Below, one piece after another: positions 1 through 9,800 of a stretch of 31,634 nucleotides of DNA (positions are counted from its first letter, which is position 1; every line of letters starts with the position of its first letter). The notes under the pieces are model-generated. The model saw nothing but the letters and a program-made list of their open reading frames with translations. It was not told where the DNA came from and made no database searches. The stretch is from CALOBA01 sp942491465 (lineage in GTDB: Bacteria > Pseudomonadota > Gammaproteobacteria > Chromatiales > Chromatiaceae). The stretch is taken from assembly GCA_942491465.1 (NCBI GenBank), contig CALOBA010000026.1, positions 1-31,634 on the forward strand. The letters run 5' to 3'. The position numbers and the translations under genes were made by a program.

Positions 1-138
1 GAGGCGAGGGGCGGCTGATGACGGGCGGTTGTCGGGGCTTGACGCTGAATCGGTCATAGAGCGGGTCGGGAGGGGCGGGCGGAGACAGGGGGAGGTGGAT
101 CGGCCTCGATCGGCTAGCTTGATGATGGCGCGGTCAAC
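1..138. other. Left window edge, no gene recognised
   Basis: GC-rich sequence without a convincing reading frame or RNA gene. Long open frames running through here on the plus strand continue antisense to ppk2 and have no recognisable domain. The stretch is probably the 3' flank of ppk2 or an intergenic region cut by the window edge. Confidence 0.4.
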
Positions 139-197
139 GTCGTAGTCGTTGTCGCAATTGCTCGGACCGTCGGTTACGACAACGACAACGACAACGA
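139..197. repeat. Hexamer-based inverted repeat downstream of ppk2
   Basis: The left arm is built of GTCGTT/GTCGTA units and the right arm of ACGACA units. The two arms are therefore complementary and can form a hairpin of about 15 bp around a central loop. It lies just beyond the ppk2 stop codon (minus strand) and could end that transcript, although no U-run follows. The same CGACAA unit builds the larger array at 6193-6280, so both loci share one microsatellite motif. Confidence 0.55.
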
Positions 198-211
198 GGC
201 CGGCGCAATGC

Positions 212-1177
212 TCAGACGATGAACCGCTCCTCGCGCAGCATCTGCGCCTCCATAACCTCCAGCTCGCGGGCACCGGAGATGACGACCTCGGGATCGGGCA
301 CGAAGTCCAGGCTGGCGTCCAGGTACCGCTGGGTGATGGTGTTGAGGATGGCCTTGGTGGCGTTGAGCCGGGCCTTGTGCTTGTTGTTGGAGCGGATGAT
401 CGTCCACGGGGCATGCGGCGTATGGGTGGTGCGCAGCATGTCGTGCTTCTGCTGGGTGAAGTCGTCCCAGCGGTCCTGCGCCTGGACGTCGATCTCGGAG
501 AGCTTCCACTGGCGCAGCGGGTCGGTCTTGCGACGCTCGAAGCGGCGCGCCTGCTCGTCCTTGGTGACGCTGAAGTAGAACTTGACCAGGATGGTGCCCT
601 GGCGCACCAGGTCCTTCTCGAAGCCGATCACGCCGTGCATGAAGTTCTCGTGCTCGTCCGGGGTGCAGAAGCCGAACACCGGCTCCACCATGGCCCGGTT
701 GTACCAGCTGCGGTCGAACAGGACCATCTCGCCGCCGTGGGGAAATTGCTCCACATAACGCTGGAAGAACCACTGGGTGCGCTGGTGCTCGGTGGGCTTG
801 CCGAGCGCCACCACCCGGTAGTGCTTCTCGTTCATGTAGCGGGTCACGCGGCGGATGGTGCCGCCCTTGCCGGCGGCGTCGCGACCCTCAAACAGGATGA
901 TCATCCGCCGCTGGGTCTCTTCCAGGTACTTCTGCAGCCCGATCAGCTCGGCCTGATAGGGCTTCAGGGACTTTTCCTCGCGGCGCTTGACCACCGCGCG
1001 GCGGTTCACCTTCTTGAAATTGGCGATGCGGGCGCGCCACGCGGCCCGCACCTCGAGCAGTTCGCCGATGTCGAGCTGCTCGCCGTTGTGCTCCACGGTC
1101 TGCGGTTGTGGTGCGGTCGGCTCGGCCGCGACGCTGGTTGCCGCTTGGCTGCCGCCCGGCTGGTCGTTTCCCGTCAT
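212..1177 (-). CDS. ppk2: Polyphosphate kinase 2 (PPK2 family)
   Basis: A 321-aa member of the PPK2 family, which transfers phosphate between inorganic polyphosphate and nucleoside di- or monophosphates; family members mostly make GTP or ATP from polyphosphate. The P-loop (EGRDAAGKGG, residues about 97-106) and the Walker B/lid motif DRSWYNR (about 155-161) are intact. Downstream residues such as FERRKTDPLRQWKLS match the one-domain PPK2 core. The first 35 residues are low-complexity (Gln, Pro, Ala) and probably disordered. The start is supported by GAGGGG about 6 nt upstream. The gene lies 87 bp beyond the MFS gene on the same strand, so co-transcription is possible. Whether it prefers ADP/GDP (class I) or AMP (class II) cannot be told by eye. 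Confidence 0.95.
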   Translation of the reverse strand: MTGNDQPGGSQAATSVAAEPTAPQPQTVEHNGEQLDIGELLEVRAAWRARIANFKKVNRRAVVKRREEKSLKPYQAELIGLQKYLEETQRRMIILFEGRDAAGKGGTIRRVTRYMNEKHYRVVALGKPTEHQRTQWFFQRYVEQFPHGGEMVLFDRSWYNRAMVEPVFGFCTPDEHENFMHGVIGFEKDLVRQGTILVKFYFSVTKDEQARRFERRKTDPLRQWKLSEIDVQAQDRWDDFTQQKHDMLRTTHTPHAPWTIIRSNNKHKARLNATKAILNTITQRYLDASLDFVPDPEVVISGARELEVMEAQMLREERFIV

Positions 1178-1264
1178 GCGCTGCCCCTCATGCTGATAAC
1201 GCCTGTCTGGTTGTGGTATGGGCGGAATGGTAACACGGCCTCAACATGGCTCGATCGGCACCGC

Positions 1265-2404
1265 TCACCAGCGCCGCCCCCGATCGACAAAGCCCCAGGC
1301 GGCCAGCGCGCCCAGCGCCGAGGCCACGGAGGCCAGCATGAAGGTCGTCGCCCCGCCCAGCGGCACCCACAGCCAGCCCGCGACCAGCGCCCCGATGCCA
1401 CCGCCGGCGCCGAAGCTCAGGCTGCTGTAGAGGGCCTGCCCACGGCCCTGGGTGGGGCCGGTGAAATAGTGATGGGTGAGGTGAATCGCCGCGGCATGGA
1501 AGCTGCCGAAGCTGGCCGCGTGCATCGCCTGGGCGAGGATCTGCACCGCAAGCAGGTCGACGAACAACCCGATCAACGACCAACGCACCGTCGCGATCAG
1601 CAGACTGGCGATGAGCACGCGCCGGGCGCCGAAGCGCTCCAGCAGCCAGTGCATGCGGATGAAGACCAGCACCTCGACCACCACGCCGAAGGCCCAGAGG
1701 GCGCCAACGCTGGTGCTCTGATAGCCCGCCGCCTTGAGGTAGATCGAATAGAAGGCGTAATAGACCCCGTGGCTCATCTGCATGAGCATGCAGGCGACGA
1801 GGAAAAACGCGATCTCGCGCCGGCGCAGCAGGCCCCAGAGCGACGGTGCATCGCCCGCTTCGGCGGCATGGCCGCGGTCGGGCACCACAAGCGCGCTGAG
1901 CCAGATGCCGACGTAGAGCACCAAGACCGTGTACGGGATGGTCGCGGTGCCGAGCCGCTCCACCTGCAGGCCCGTCAGCCCAACGGTGGCGATGAAGCCC
2001 ACCGAGCCCCAGAGTCGGACCCTGGCATAGCGCTGCACCTGGCTGCCCAGATGATTGAAGGTCACCGACTCCACCTGGGGCAGCGACGCATTCCAGAAGA
2101 AGCTGAATACCAGCATCACCGCGGCGATGCCCCAGAACCCCTGCGCCCAAAAGACGCCGGCGAAGGCCAGCACCGACAGCAGCGAGGCCAGCCGCACGAT
2201 CGGCATCCGCTGCCCGGTACGGTCGGCGATCCAGCCCCATAGGTTCGGGGCCACCACCTTGGTGCCCATCAGGATCGCCATCAAGGAGCCGATGGCCGCG
2301 GCGCTCAGACCCAGGTCCTGCAGATACAGGCCCCAGAACGGCACCAGCGCCCCGAGGGCGCCGAAGTAGAAGAGATAAAAGCTTGCGAGGCGCCAGTGGG
2401 GCAT
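1265..2404 (-). CDS. MFS transporter, HcaT/nucleoside-symporter-like
   Basis: A 379-aa inner-membrane protein with about 12 hydrophobic segments. It belongs to the major facilitator subgroup that includes the E. coli 3-phenylpropionate permease HcaT (MFS_1_like). The opening residues (FYLFYFGALGALVPFW) and the loop between helices 2 and 3 (NLWGWIADRTGQR) are typical of that subgroup. Length is normal and no frame break is seen. The substrate is unknown: bacterial members of this subgroup occur in organisms with no phenylpropionate pathway, so the HcaT name should not be taken as function. No clear Shine-Dalgarno precedes the start. A short open frame ends 3 nt before the ATG, so translational coupling is possible. 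Confidence 0.88.
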   Translation of the reverse strand: MPHWRLASFYLFYFGALGALVPFWGLYLQDLGLSAAAIGSLMAILMGTKVVAPNLWGWIADRTGQRMPIVRLASLLSVLAFAGVFWAQGFWGIAAVMLVFSFFWNASLPQVESVTFNHLGSQVQRYARVRLWGSVGFIATVGLTGLQVERLGTATIPYTVLVLYVGIWLSALVVPDRGHAAEAGDAPSLWGLLRRREIAFFLVACMLMQMSHGVYYAFYSIYLKAAGYQSTSVGALWAFGVVVEVLVFIRMHWLLERFGARRVLIASLLIATVRWSLIGLFVDLLAVQILAQAMHAASFGSFHAAAIHLTHHYFTGPTQGRGQALYSSLSFGAGGGIGALVAGWLWVPLGGATTFMLASVASALGALAAWGFVDRGRRW

Positions 2405-2407
2405 GGG

Positions 2408-2506
2408 TCAATCGGGATGGGGTCGCAGCCGCGCGTCGTCGCGCAGCCGCAGGGGGCCTGAGGTGACGAGACGGCGGACATGCGTCACGTGGGAGAAGAT
2501 GGTCAT
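2408..2506 (-). CDS. Possible 32-aa leader ORF before the MFS gene
   Basis: An ATG-initiated frame of 32 codons beginning MTIFSHVTHVRRL and ending in a TGA separated from the MFS start codon by only CCC. The transporter lacks its own strong ribosome site, so translation of this short frame could deliver ribosomes to it. The peptide is basic and has no recognised family. It could equally be a chance frame in GC-rich DNA. Confidence 0.2.
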   Translation of the reverse strand: MTIFSHVTHVRRLVTSGPLRLRDDARLRPHPD

Positions 2507-2939
2507 CTTCGGGGTCAATGGCGGCGCCGGGCCGTGGGAGGCCTGCGCCGGGGGATGCGGATCACAACACGGAACCAGGGCCGAGGCCAATGTCGTTTGG
2601 CCGTGCCATGCGCATGGTCATCAAGTTGACCCACAAATGGAAGCCCCTCGCCGCTGTTGGCCCACCGCAGAGACGCAGCAACACGGAGAAAACGCAGAGA
2701 GCCGCCGATTCCGGGGATTGGCAACGGTCCTGGAGCTTGGCCCCGGCTGGTGCTAACGTGCCGCGGTGCGGCGCGCCGCCAAGCCGCGGGGAGCCCGCGC
2801 GCAGGACGGACCCGACTTTCCAACCTGGAAGGCGCGGATGCAAACAAGACCGCAAGGGCGCGACCCAACAGGAGACTGCGTTGAGTCGGCAGCTGTGCCT
2901 TCCAGGTAAAACCCTCCATCAGCATCGGAAACATTGCAC
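2507..2939. other. Intergenic region between divergent genes
   Basis: About 430 bp separate the MFS gene (minus) from the Rieske fusion (plus). It contains a degenerate CGCAGAGA-type repeat near 2668-2702, of a kind often scattered between bacterial genes. An 11-bp perfect inverted repeat (ACCTGGAAGGC, 2823-2833, with its complement at 2897-2907) is separated by 63 nt, within the leader of the downstream gene. No RNA gene or known riboswitch consensus was recognised. Both promoters presumably lie here but are not obvious. Confidence 0.5.
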
Positions 2940-3566
2940 ATGAGCGACGCTCTCAATTATCTCATCCAGGTGCGCGGCGACGCGCTCGGCCACTATTTCA
3001 AATTCCTCAAGGATGCGGGCAAGCATCTCGACCCGAAGACGCGCGACCTGATCTCGGTCATCACCAAGGTGCACGTCCAGACCGAGGGCGGCTTCAAGCA
3101 GTATCTGACCCGCGCATTGCGCGACGGCTGCACCCCGATCGAGATCATCGACGCCCTGCTGATGGCCTTCCCGGCGCTCGGTCTGGCGAAGATCGTCTGG
3201 GCCACCGACATCCTGCTGGAGATGGACATCCCCGAGTTCTCGCCCGAGCTGATCGACGCGCAGCCGCAGTGGCGCGATGTGATCGCCGCCGCCGAGGTGG
3301 ACGACGGCGAGGTCAAGCGGGTCGATTGCGGCGCGCGCGCGGTCTTTGTCTATCGCGAAGGCGAGACCTACAAGGTCTACGACTCCCACTGCCCGCACCA
3401 GGTCACCAACATCCCGCACCTGGCCCTGGAGGGCCTGTCCTTGACCTGTCCCAAGCATCAGTGGAAATTCGACATCCGCACCGGCGACTGTATCGACAAG
3501 GGTAAGCACCCGTTGAAGTCGTTCGAGACCAAGGTCGAGGAGGGGCGCCTGCTGGCGCACTGGTAG
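2940..3566 (+). CDS. Carboxymuconolactone decarboxylase-like/Rieske [2Fe-2S] fusion protein
   Basis: A 208-aa soluble protein made of two domains. Residues about 1-100 form an all-helical AhpD/CMD-like domain (PKTRDLISVITKV, then GCTPIEIIDALLMAFP). Residues about 115-208 form a Rieske domain whose iron-sulfur ligands are visible as C151-P-H153 and C170-P-K-H173. The CMD part has no CxxC pair, so AhpD-type disulfide chemistry is unlikely. It may be a scaffold or a ligand-binding unit delivering or receiving electrons through the Rieske centre. No signal peptide is seen, so it is probably cytoplasmic. ATG 2940 is chosen over an in-frame TTG six bases upstream because GGAAA lies at a workable distance. 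Substrate and partner are unknown. Confidence 0.85.
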   Translation: MSDALNYLIQVRGDALGHYFKFLKDAGKHLDPKTRDLISVITKVHVQTEGGFKQYLTRALRDGCTPIEIIDALLMAFPALGLAKIVWATDILLEMDIPEFSPELIDAQPQWRDVIAAAEVDDGEVKRVDCGARAVFVYREGETYKVYDSHCPHQVTNIPHLALEGLSLTCPKHQWKFDIRTGDCIDKGKHPLKSFETKVEEGRLLAHW

Positions 3567-3607
3567 CGTAGGCGCGGTTGGGTCAAGCTGCCTGCTCGAC
3601 CCCCAAA

Positions 3608-3706
3608 GTCAAGGTTCAGAAACAAGTGGTGCAGACGCAACCAAGAAACGGCCAATCAAAAGGTTTAGCGAGCGGGCGTCTGCGCCACTTGTTTCCGAAC
3701 CGATCC
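3608..3706 (+). mobile_element. 99-bp MITE, copy 1
   Basis: A non-autonomous element with terminal inverted repeats of about 31 bp. The left end begins GTCAAGGTTCAGAAACAAG and the right end, read inward on the other strand, begins GGATCGGTTCGGAAACAAG. A 37-bp centre lies between them. The flanking triplets are AAA (3605-3607) and TAA (3707-3709), consistent with a decayed 3-bp TAA target duplication. It encodes nothing. It lies 41 bp after the Rieske fusion stop codon and 22 bp before the DsrE-like start, so it sits in that gene's leader. Confidence 0.85.
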
Positions 3707-3728
3707 TAAGCAAGATTGGCGGGTTGAG

Positions 3729-3998
3729 ATGGCCATGAATTCACGACTGATCGCCGGGGTGGCCTGCGCGGCCATGCTCTGGTCGGCGGCCTTCGCGGCG
3801 CTGGCCGACGACAGCGCCTATGCGCCGCAGAAGGTGGTCTACCAGGTCAATGACTACGGCGGGAAGCAGCAGACCGGGGCGCTTCGCAACGTCCAGAACT
3901 ACATCAACGCCGTTGGTGTCGACAAGCTTGAGATGCAGGCGCGCATCGCCGAGCTGTCGAAGCTGCAGGGCGAGGGCTTTGGCTATATCAAGCCCTGA
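3729..3998 (+). CDS. Shortened DsrE-like periplasmic protein
   Basis: An 89-aa protein with a clear signal peptide (hydrophobic run to about residue 24, cleavage after AFAALA). The mature part begins DDSAYAPQKVVYQVNDYGG and continues GALRNVQNYINAVG, which matches the first half of secreted DsrE-like proteins of sulfur bacteria. It then passes directly to AELSKLQGEGFGYIKP, which matches their extreme C-terminus. From memory these proteins are about 150 aa, so roughly 60-65 middle residues, including the segment with the conserved cysteine, are absent while the frame is kept. It may be an internally deleted, non-functional copy or a minimal variant. The MITE immediately upstream lies in its leader. 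Confidence 0.7.
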   Translation: MAMNSRLIAGVACAAMLWSAAFAALADDSAYAPQKVVYQVNDYGGKQQTGALRNVQNYINAVGVDKLEMQARIAELSKLQGEGFGYIKP

Positions 3999-4057
3999 GC
4001 TGCTGCGGGAGTCGCGGGACCGTTCCCAGCCTCACCTCGCGTGCTGATCCGTGTCGG

Positions 4058-4158
4058 CCTGGAGGCCGACCCTCCCGGGTCAACCCTCCCTCGCCGATGC
4101 TCCCGCCGGGGACCGCATCGGACGGCGTGGCGGGGCTCCGGGAGGGTCGCCCTCCAGG
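4058..4158. repeat. Long inverted repeat between convergent genes
   Basis: Arms of 21 bp (4058-4078 and 4138-4158, one mismatch; core CCGACCCTCCCGG) enclose a 59-nt loop. The loop contains a second smaller hairpin (CGATGC...GCATCG). The element lies between the 3' ends of the DsrE-like gene (plus) and the phosphate transporter (minus), where it could end transcription from both sides or act as a dispersed palindromic element. No U-run is present. Confidence 0.65.
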
Positions 4159-4219
4159 GCGACACGGTTTCGCCGCGGACGGCGAACGGTATCGGGGCTT
4201 TCGCCTCGATGCACTAGGG

Positions 4220-6031
4220 TTATTCCTTCTGCGCCAACACCGACGGCAGGGCCCCCTTGCTGATCCGCTTCGCCAAGGTGTAGATGCGCCGCATCTGATC
4301 GACGAACGACATCTGCATCCGCGCCAGCGCGATGTAGTCCGGGTCGTCGGTGGCCAGACGCTGCGCCTTGCGGCTGAGCAGATCGTCGGCGAGCCGGCGC
4401 TGGCGCTCCTTCATCTTCACCACCGTCTCCGCCGCCTTCTGGTCCTGATCGCGGATCGCGGTCACCGTCAGCTCAACGGCCTCCAGCGTCGACTCGTAGA
4501 GCGCGATCAGCATCTGCCGGGTCTCGTCGCTGCCCCGTTGCGACAGGCCGATCGCCTTGCGCGCGAGTCCGGCGACATCGGTCTCGATCACGTCCGCCAA
4601 GCTTTCGAGGTTGTCGGCGGCCGTCACCAGCTGGTGGAATTCGGCGCTGTCCTGCTCCGAGAGCAGACTGCGACGCAGCTTACCGAGATAGGCGAGTATC
4701 GCGGCCTCGAGGATGTCGACCTCGTCGTCTCGGCGGGCGATCTGCTCGAGACGCTCAACGTCGTCGTTGTTCAGCGCATCGCGCACGTCGCGCAGCATCG
4801 CCACCGCGATGTCGCCCACCCGCCCCAGCTCCAGGCGCACCTGCTGCATGGCGATCGGCGGCGAGGCCAGTGCCGCGTCGTTGAGGAACTCGGGCTCGAT
4901 GATCAGGTTGGCCGGCGTCTCGCGCTCCGGGATCAGGCCCTCGGCGATGCGCGCGAACAGCCCGGTGAAGCCAATGAAGACCAGGGTGTTGATGACGTTG
5001 AACAGGGTGTTGGCGTTGGCGATCTGCCGCGGGACCTCGGCGGCGGCGCGGGCGCTGCCCTCCAGGGCGGGACTGCTCGGGGAGATCCAGACCGCCAGCT
5101 CCACCAGCAGGCCGATGACGGGCAGCCAGATCAGGGTGCCGGCCACGTTGAACATCACATGCACCGCCGAGGCGCGCAGGGCGTCGGTGGACTTGGCGCT
5201 CAGGAAGCCCATCGCCGCGGTGGTGACGGCGGTGCCGATGTTGGCCCCCAAGGCTAGCGCGATGCCGGCGGGCAGGCCCAGCAGACCCTCGCTGGCCATG
5301 GCGATGGCGATGCCCACGGTGGCGGCGGAGGACTGGACGATGGCGGTGAACACGGCGCCCGCCAGGATGCCGGCCAGCGGTGACTCCAGGCCCTCCAGGA
5401 TCGCCAGGAAGGGCTCGTAGCTGCGCAGCGGGGTCATGGCGTCGCCCATCACGCCCATGCCGTAGAACACCAGGCCGATGCCCAGCAGCATCATGCCGTA
5501 GTAGCGGGTCTTGTCCGACTTGGCGCTGGAGGACATGAAGAAGCCGATGGCGACCGGCCCCAGGGCATAGGCGGACAGGTTGAACGCCAACAGCTGAGCG
5601 GTCACGGTGCTGCCGATGTTGGCGCCCATGATGACCCCCACCGACTGGCCGAGCGTCATCATGCCGCCGCTGATGAAGCCGACCACCAGCAGCGTGGTCA
5701 CCGTGGAGGAGTTCAGCACGCCGGTGATGAAGGCGCCGGTGAGCGCCCCGGAGAAGCGGTTGGTGGTCAGCGTGCCGAGCACGGTCTTGAGCGTGTCCCC
5801 GGCGGCCTTGGTCATGCCCTCGGAGAGCAGCTTCAGCCCGCCGAGAAACAGCGCCACACCGCCGAACAGGCCGAGGAACAGCTGCAGCCAGTCCGGCGCA
5901 TCGGCGTCGCCCTCGGGTGCTGCGGCGAAGGCGGCGAAGGCGATGGCCAGCAGCCCCAAGGCCAGCCCGGCGCGGGCGACTTGCGCGCCGATCATGCGGG
6001 CCGCGGCCCCGTCGAAGCGGAAAGAAGACAT
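4220..6031 (-). CDS. nptA: Na+/phosphate cotransporter family protein with PhoU-like tail
   Basis: A 603-aa membrane protein of the Na/Pi-cotransporter II family. After an N-terminal hydrophobic segment it shows the internal duplication typical of the family: NSSTVTT (107-113) with GANIGST (137-142), then QSSAATV (233-239) with GANIGTAVT (262-270). The last 200 or so residues form a soluble helical PhoU-like domain. The likely role is sodium-driven phosphate uptake or export across the inner membrane; bacterial relatives include export-type YjbB. The start at 6031 is chosen because GAGGAA precedes it at about 6 nt. The open frame continues upstream only through microsatellite DNA, giving an unnatural Val-Ala and Asp-His repeat peptide, which I reject. 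Transcription converges with the DsrE-like gene. Confidence 0.9.
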   Translation of the reverse strand: MSSFRFDGAAARMIGAQVARAGLALGLLAIAFAAFAAAPEGDADAPDWLQLFLGLFGGVALFLGGLKLLSEGMTKAAGDTLKTVLGTLTTNRFSGALTGAFITGVLNSSTVTTLLVVGFISGGMMTLGQSVGVIMGANIGSTVTAQLLAFNLSAYALGPVAIGFFMSSSAKSDKTRYYGMMLLGIGLVFYGMGVMGDAMTPLRSYEPFLAILEGLESPLAGILAGAVFTAIVQSSAATVGIAIAMASEGLLGLPAGIALALGANIGTAVTTAAMGFLSAKSTDALRASAVHVMFNVAGTLIWLPVIGLLVELAVWISPSSPALEGSARAAAEVPRQIANANTLFNVINTLVFIGFTGLFARIAEGLIPERETPANLIIEPEFLNDAALASPPIAMQQVRLELGRVGDIAVAMLRDVRDALNNDDVERLEQIARRDDEVDILEAAILAYLGKLRRSLLSEQDSAEFHQLVTAADNLESLADVIETDVAGLARKAIGLSQRGSDETRQMLIALYESTLEAVELTVTAIRDQDQKAAETVVKMKERQRRLADDLLSRKAQRLATDDPDYIALARMQMSFVDQMRRIYTLAKRISKGALPSVLAQKE

Positions 6032-6136
6032 GGCGTTCCTCGTGGGTATGGATGGCGTGGCCGGTGTCGGCTGGGCGATGATCCTAATACAACTTCGCCC
6101 GAGTTTCGCAAACGAGGGGCTGTCGGGGTCGCAGTC

Positions 6137-6280
<144 letters not shown>

Positions 6281-6370
6281 ACACTCGAACTGGTTGGCGA
6301 TACAGGCGCATCTGCCGGGAACCCGGCGTAGCCCTAGTGCACCGCTGCGGAAGTCCCGAGGCCACCAGCG

Positions 6371-6438
6371 CTGTGGGAGCGACTTGCAGTCGCGATCTTC
6401 CGCGTCGCGGCGGTCGCGATTGCAAATCGCTCCCACAG
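6371..6438. repeat. REP/BIME-like palindrome
   Basis: An inverted repeat with arms of about 25 bp: CTGTGGGAGCGACTTGCAG on the left, and its complement ending CGCTCCCACAG on the right, with two mismatches. It resembles the CTGTGGGAGCG family of repetitive extragenic palindromes known in pseudomonads and related gammaproteobacteria. Short palindromes of this kind are normally mobilised by RAYT transposases; none is seen in the window. Confidence 0.75.
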
Positions 6439-6486
6439 CTACGGGCGGTCTCGGAATTTTCGCGGCAAAGCACTAGCCCGATTGAT

Positions 6487-6719
6487 CGTTGCGCCGCTCC
6501 AGCGGCGCAACGGGTCTCGGGCCGCTCCAGCGGCCAGGCTCGGCGGCGTGGGCCGGCGCGATCCCTGCGTGCGGCATGCGGCGCTGGAGCGCCGGGGGAT
6601 GCGTAACGACGCTGGAGCGTCGTTACGATCAAAGCGTCTGATCGTTGGGCCTCCTTCGTCGGCCCAACCTACGCGGGCTTCGTAGCTTCGTAGGGTGGGT
6701 CAAGCGAAGCGGACCCACC
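6487..6719. repeat. Cluster of six short perfect hairpins
   Basis: Four palindromes share a GCTCCAGC or GCTGGAGC core but have unrelated, fully compensated stems: 6487-6512 (12-bp stem, 2-nt loop), 6520-6535, 6580-6593, and 6602-6627 (12-bp stem). They are followed by GTTGGGCC/GGCCCAAC (6644-6668) and GGTGGGTC/GACCCACC (6694-6719). No gene is present. The cluster lies between the diverging nptA promoter region and the 3' end of the TIR-CHAT gene. Confidence 0.75.
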
Positions 6720-6814
6720 AGCAGGCTAAGAGAATTTCCTCTATTACAGTGATATAGCGATTTTTCCCAAGCGCGAAGAGGTGGAGCCGCTGCGCTTGTT
6801 CCAGCCTACGGGCT

Positions 6815-9800
6815 TCAGTCCGCGGTGCCCGGCGTGCCGACTGAAGTCGGCGCACCCGCCAGCCCCTCGATGAGCAGCAGCACCTCGGCGGCTTGGTCGT
6901 AGCTCAGGGTTGGGGTCTCGGCCAGGGCCGGGTCGCGGTGGCCTTGGGCGATGGCGATGAGGCAGGCGAGGTAGGGGGCGTGCTGCGACCAGGCCGGGTC
7001 GGCGGCCAGCGCGCGCAGCTCGGCCTCGGCGGCGGACGCCTGGCCGTTGCCGAGCAGCTCGCCGACGGCCAGCGCGAGGCGGCCCGAGGGCGACTGGTTC
7101 TCGCCGCCGTCGCGGCGGTAGGCGAGGAAGGCGGCGAGGGCCTTGGCGCGGGCGGCGCCGGCGGCATCGGGGTTGCCGGCGTCGGTCTCGATGTCACTGC
7201 CAGGATATCCCAGGTCGTCCAGGGCTCGGCGGCGTGGCCGAACTGGGCCTTGCAGTCGATGGCCTGCTCCAGCGCCCGGCGGGCCTCGTCGAGGCGGCCG
7301 AGGCGGCGCAGCGTGTCCGCGAGGTTGCTGCTCGCCCGGCCCTCGTTGGCCAGGTCCCCGATCTCCCGATAGCGCTCCGCCGCCTGGCGGTAGAAGGCGC
7401 AGGCCTCCTCGGGGCGGTCGAGGACAGCGTTGTAGAGGTTGCCCAACTGCCCCAGCGTGCTGGCCTGCCCGGCCCGATCGCCGAGCCGCACCTCGATGGC
7501 CAGCGCCTGCCGATAGGCGTCCTCGGCCGCCTCGCCCCGACCGGCCTGCTGCAGGGCCATGCCGGTCTGGTGCCAGATGACGGCCACCGAGCCCGGCTCC
7601 CCCAGGGCCTCGAAGCGGGCGCGGGCCTCGGCGTAGGCGGCCAGGGCCTCGTCGAGGCGGCCCTGCTGGAGCCGCACCGTGCCGAGCTGGCCCTTGCCGA
7701 CGGCCACACCCCGCGCATCGCCCAGCCCCTCGGCGCGGCGGATGGCCTCCTCATAGGCCGCCGCCGCCTCGTCGAGCCGGCCCAGATCGCGCAGACAGTC
7801 GCCGCGCTCGGTGAGACAGACCGAGGCCATGCGCTCGGCGGCGCGATCGGACCTGGCCTGCGCCACGGCCTCGAAGCCGCCCCGGGCCGCGTCCAGCAGC
7901 GCCAGGGCCTGGTCCGCGTGGCCGGCGGTCTTCAGCACATCGGCGAGCAGCTTGTGGGCCATGGCCAGGTCGTAGTCGGCGTCCGCATAGGCCCCGTCGC
8001 CGGCGGCGACGGCCCGCTCCAGCAGCGCGCGGGCGGCCGCATAGGCGGCCTGGAGCTGGCCTGCGGCGAGCTGCTGCTCGATGCGGGTGCGCTGGGCCTC
8101 AAAGGCGGCATGGGACCACTGCCCGGCCAGGGCCTGCTCGGCGCCGTCGCGGGCGCGGGCGATGCGCTGGAGCAGGCGCGGGCGGCCGAGCCACTGGAAG
8201 AGCTGGTGCAGCGAGGTCGTGAGCCCGATGGTCGCCTCGGGCGCACCGGCCGCCTCGACCCGGTCGAGCAGGGCCAGCAGGTTGGCCAGCTCCAGCCGGG
8301 TCAGGGTCGCGGACAGGTCGCTGTCTTGGGATGCCTGTTGGCGGAGGAACTCGACATACTGCCCCATGGCCCCGTCCCAGCGGGTCTGCAGCCGCGCCCG
8401 CTCGGTGGGGTCGAGGCCGCGCAGCAGGTAGGGGCACAGGGCCGGGTTCAGGGCCAGGTGGGCGTAGGGCCCCGGCGTGGCCAGGCCGGTGTCGGTGAGG
8501 GCCTGGGCCAGGTCGGCGACGGTGGCTTGGTCCCAGTCCATCATCACCCGCAGCACGTCCAGATGGACGCTGCCCTGAAAGACCCCGAGCACCCGCGCGC
8601 GCTCGCGCTGCGGCGGGCTCAGCCGCTCCAGGGAGAGCTCGACGCTGGCGTAGAGGGAGTGCTCGCGCTCGCCGGGCCATTGCCGGTCCATCGCCTCCAT
8701 CAGCGTCACCAGCCGGCCGCGGGTGGCCTCGACGCCCTGGGCGCGCAGGCTGGGCGCGAGCAGGGCCAGGGTGCGGGCGTGGCCCTGGACGGCCTCGACG
8801 AGCCGGTCGACGGCCTCGCGCTCGGCGTCGGGCAGGCCGCCGCCGGCGGTGTTCAGGGTCCGTTCCACCAGCGCGACGGCGTCGTCGGTGCCGAGCCGGT
8901 GCAGCTCCCGGCGCTGGTCGGCGCGGTCGAACGGGGCCGGCAGGGGCTCGCGGCTGGTGAGCAGCAGCCGGGTCTGGCCGATGGGGTGCAGGCGCGCGGC
9001 CAGGCCGAGGATGTCGGCGAGGCTGCCCTCGGCCTCGGCGACCAGCGTGGGCGGGGCCTCGGGGTCGAGGCCGCGGGGCAGCAGGGACTCCAGGTTGTCG
9101 AGCACGAGGAGGGTCGGCTGCTCGCGCAGGGCGCGCTCGATGGGCTGGATGGCCTGGGCCAGGTCCGGGTGGTGGGTGACGCTGTAGCCGGGCACCAGCT
9201 GGCGGCCGAGGGCGTCGACCACGGCCTCGCGGCTGCTGTGCTGCTCCACCGAGACGAAGGCGATGCGGCGGGCCTGGCCGGTGCGCAGCCGCCAGCGCGC
9301 CAGCTCGCAGGCGAGGGCGGTCTTGCCCTCGCCGCCCTGGCCGCGGATCAGCGCCCAGCGTTGGCTGCGCAGCAGCCGCTCCAGGGCCAGGAGGTCGCGG
9401 GAGCGACCGATGAAGCCGGTGGCGGGCGGGGGCGGCAGATGGCCCTGCCGGTGCTGGAGGTCTTTGCCGATCTCCTCGACGGTGCGCGGGGCCGGGGTCT
9501 CGGCGAAGAGCTGCGGGTCGTCCTGCTCTTGGTAGAGCACGGGCACGAACCAGTCCTGCAGCCGTAGCTGACCGGCGCCGAAGACCTGGCCGCGGGCGTC
9601 GTCGTCCTTCAGCGCCTGCTGGCCCCGGAGCATGGCGTCGCCGATGCGCCCGCCGGCGGCGAGCGTCTCGTAGAAGGGGCCGACGAAGCGCCGGGCGGTC
9701 TCCACCAGCACGGAGTGGGTCATGGCGACGACGCCGGCGACGCCCACCTGGAGCAGGGCGCTGGCGACGGATTCGGTGGCGGCCTCGGCCCGGGCGCTCT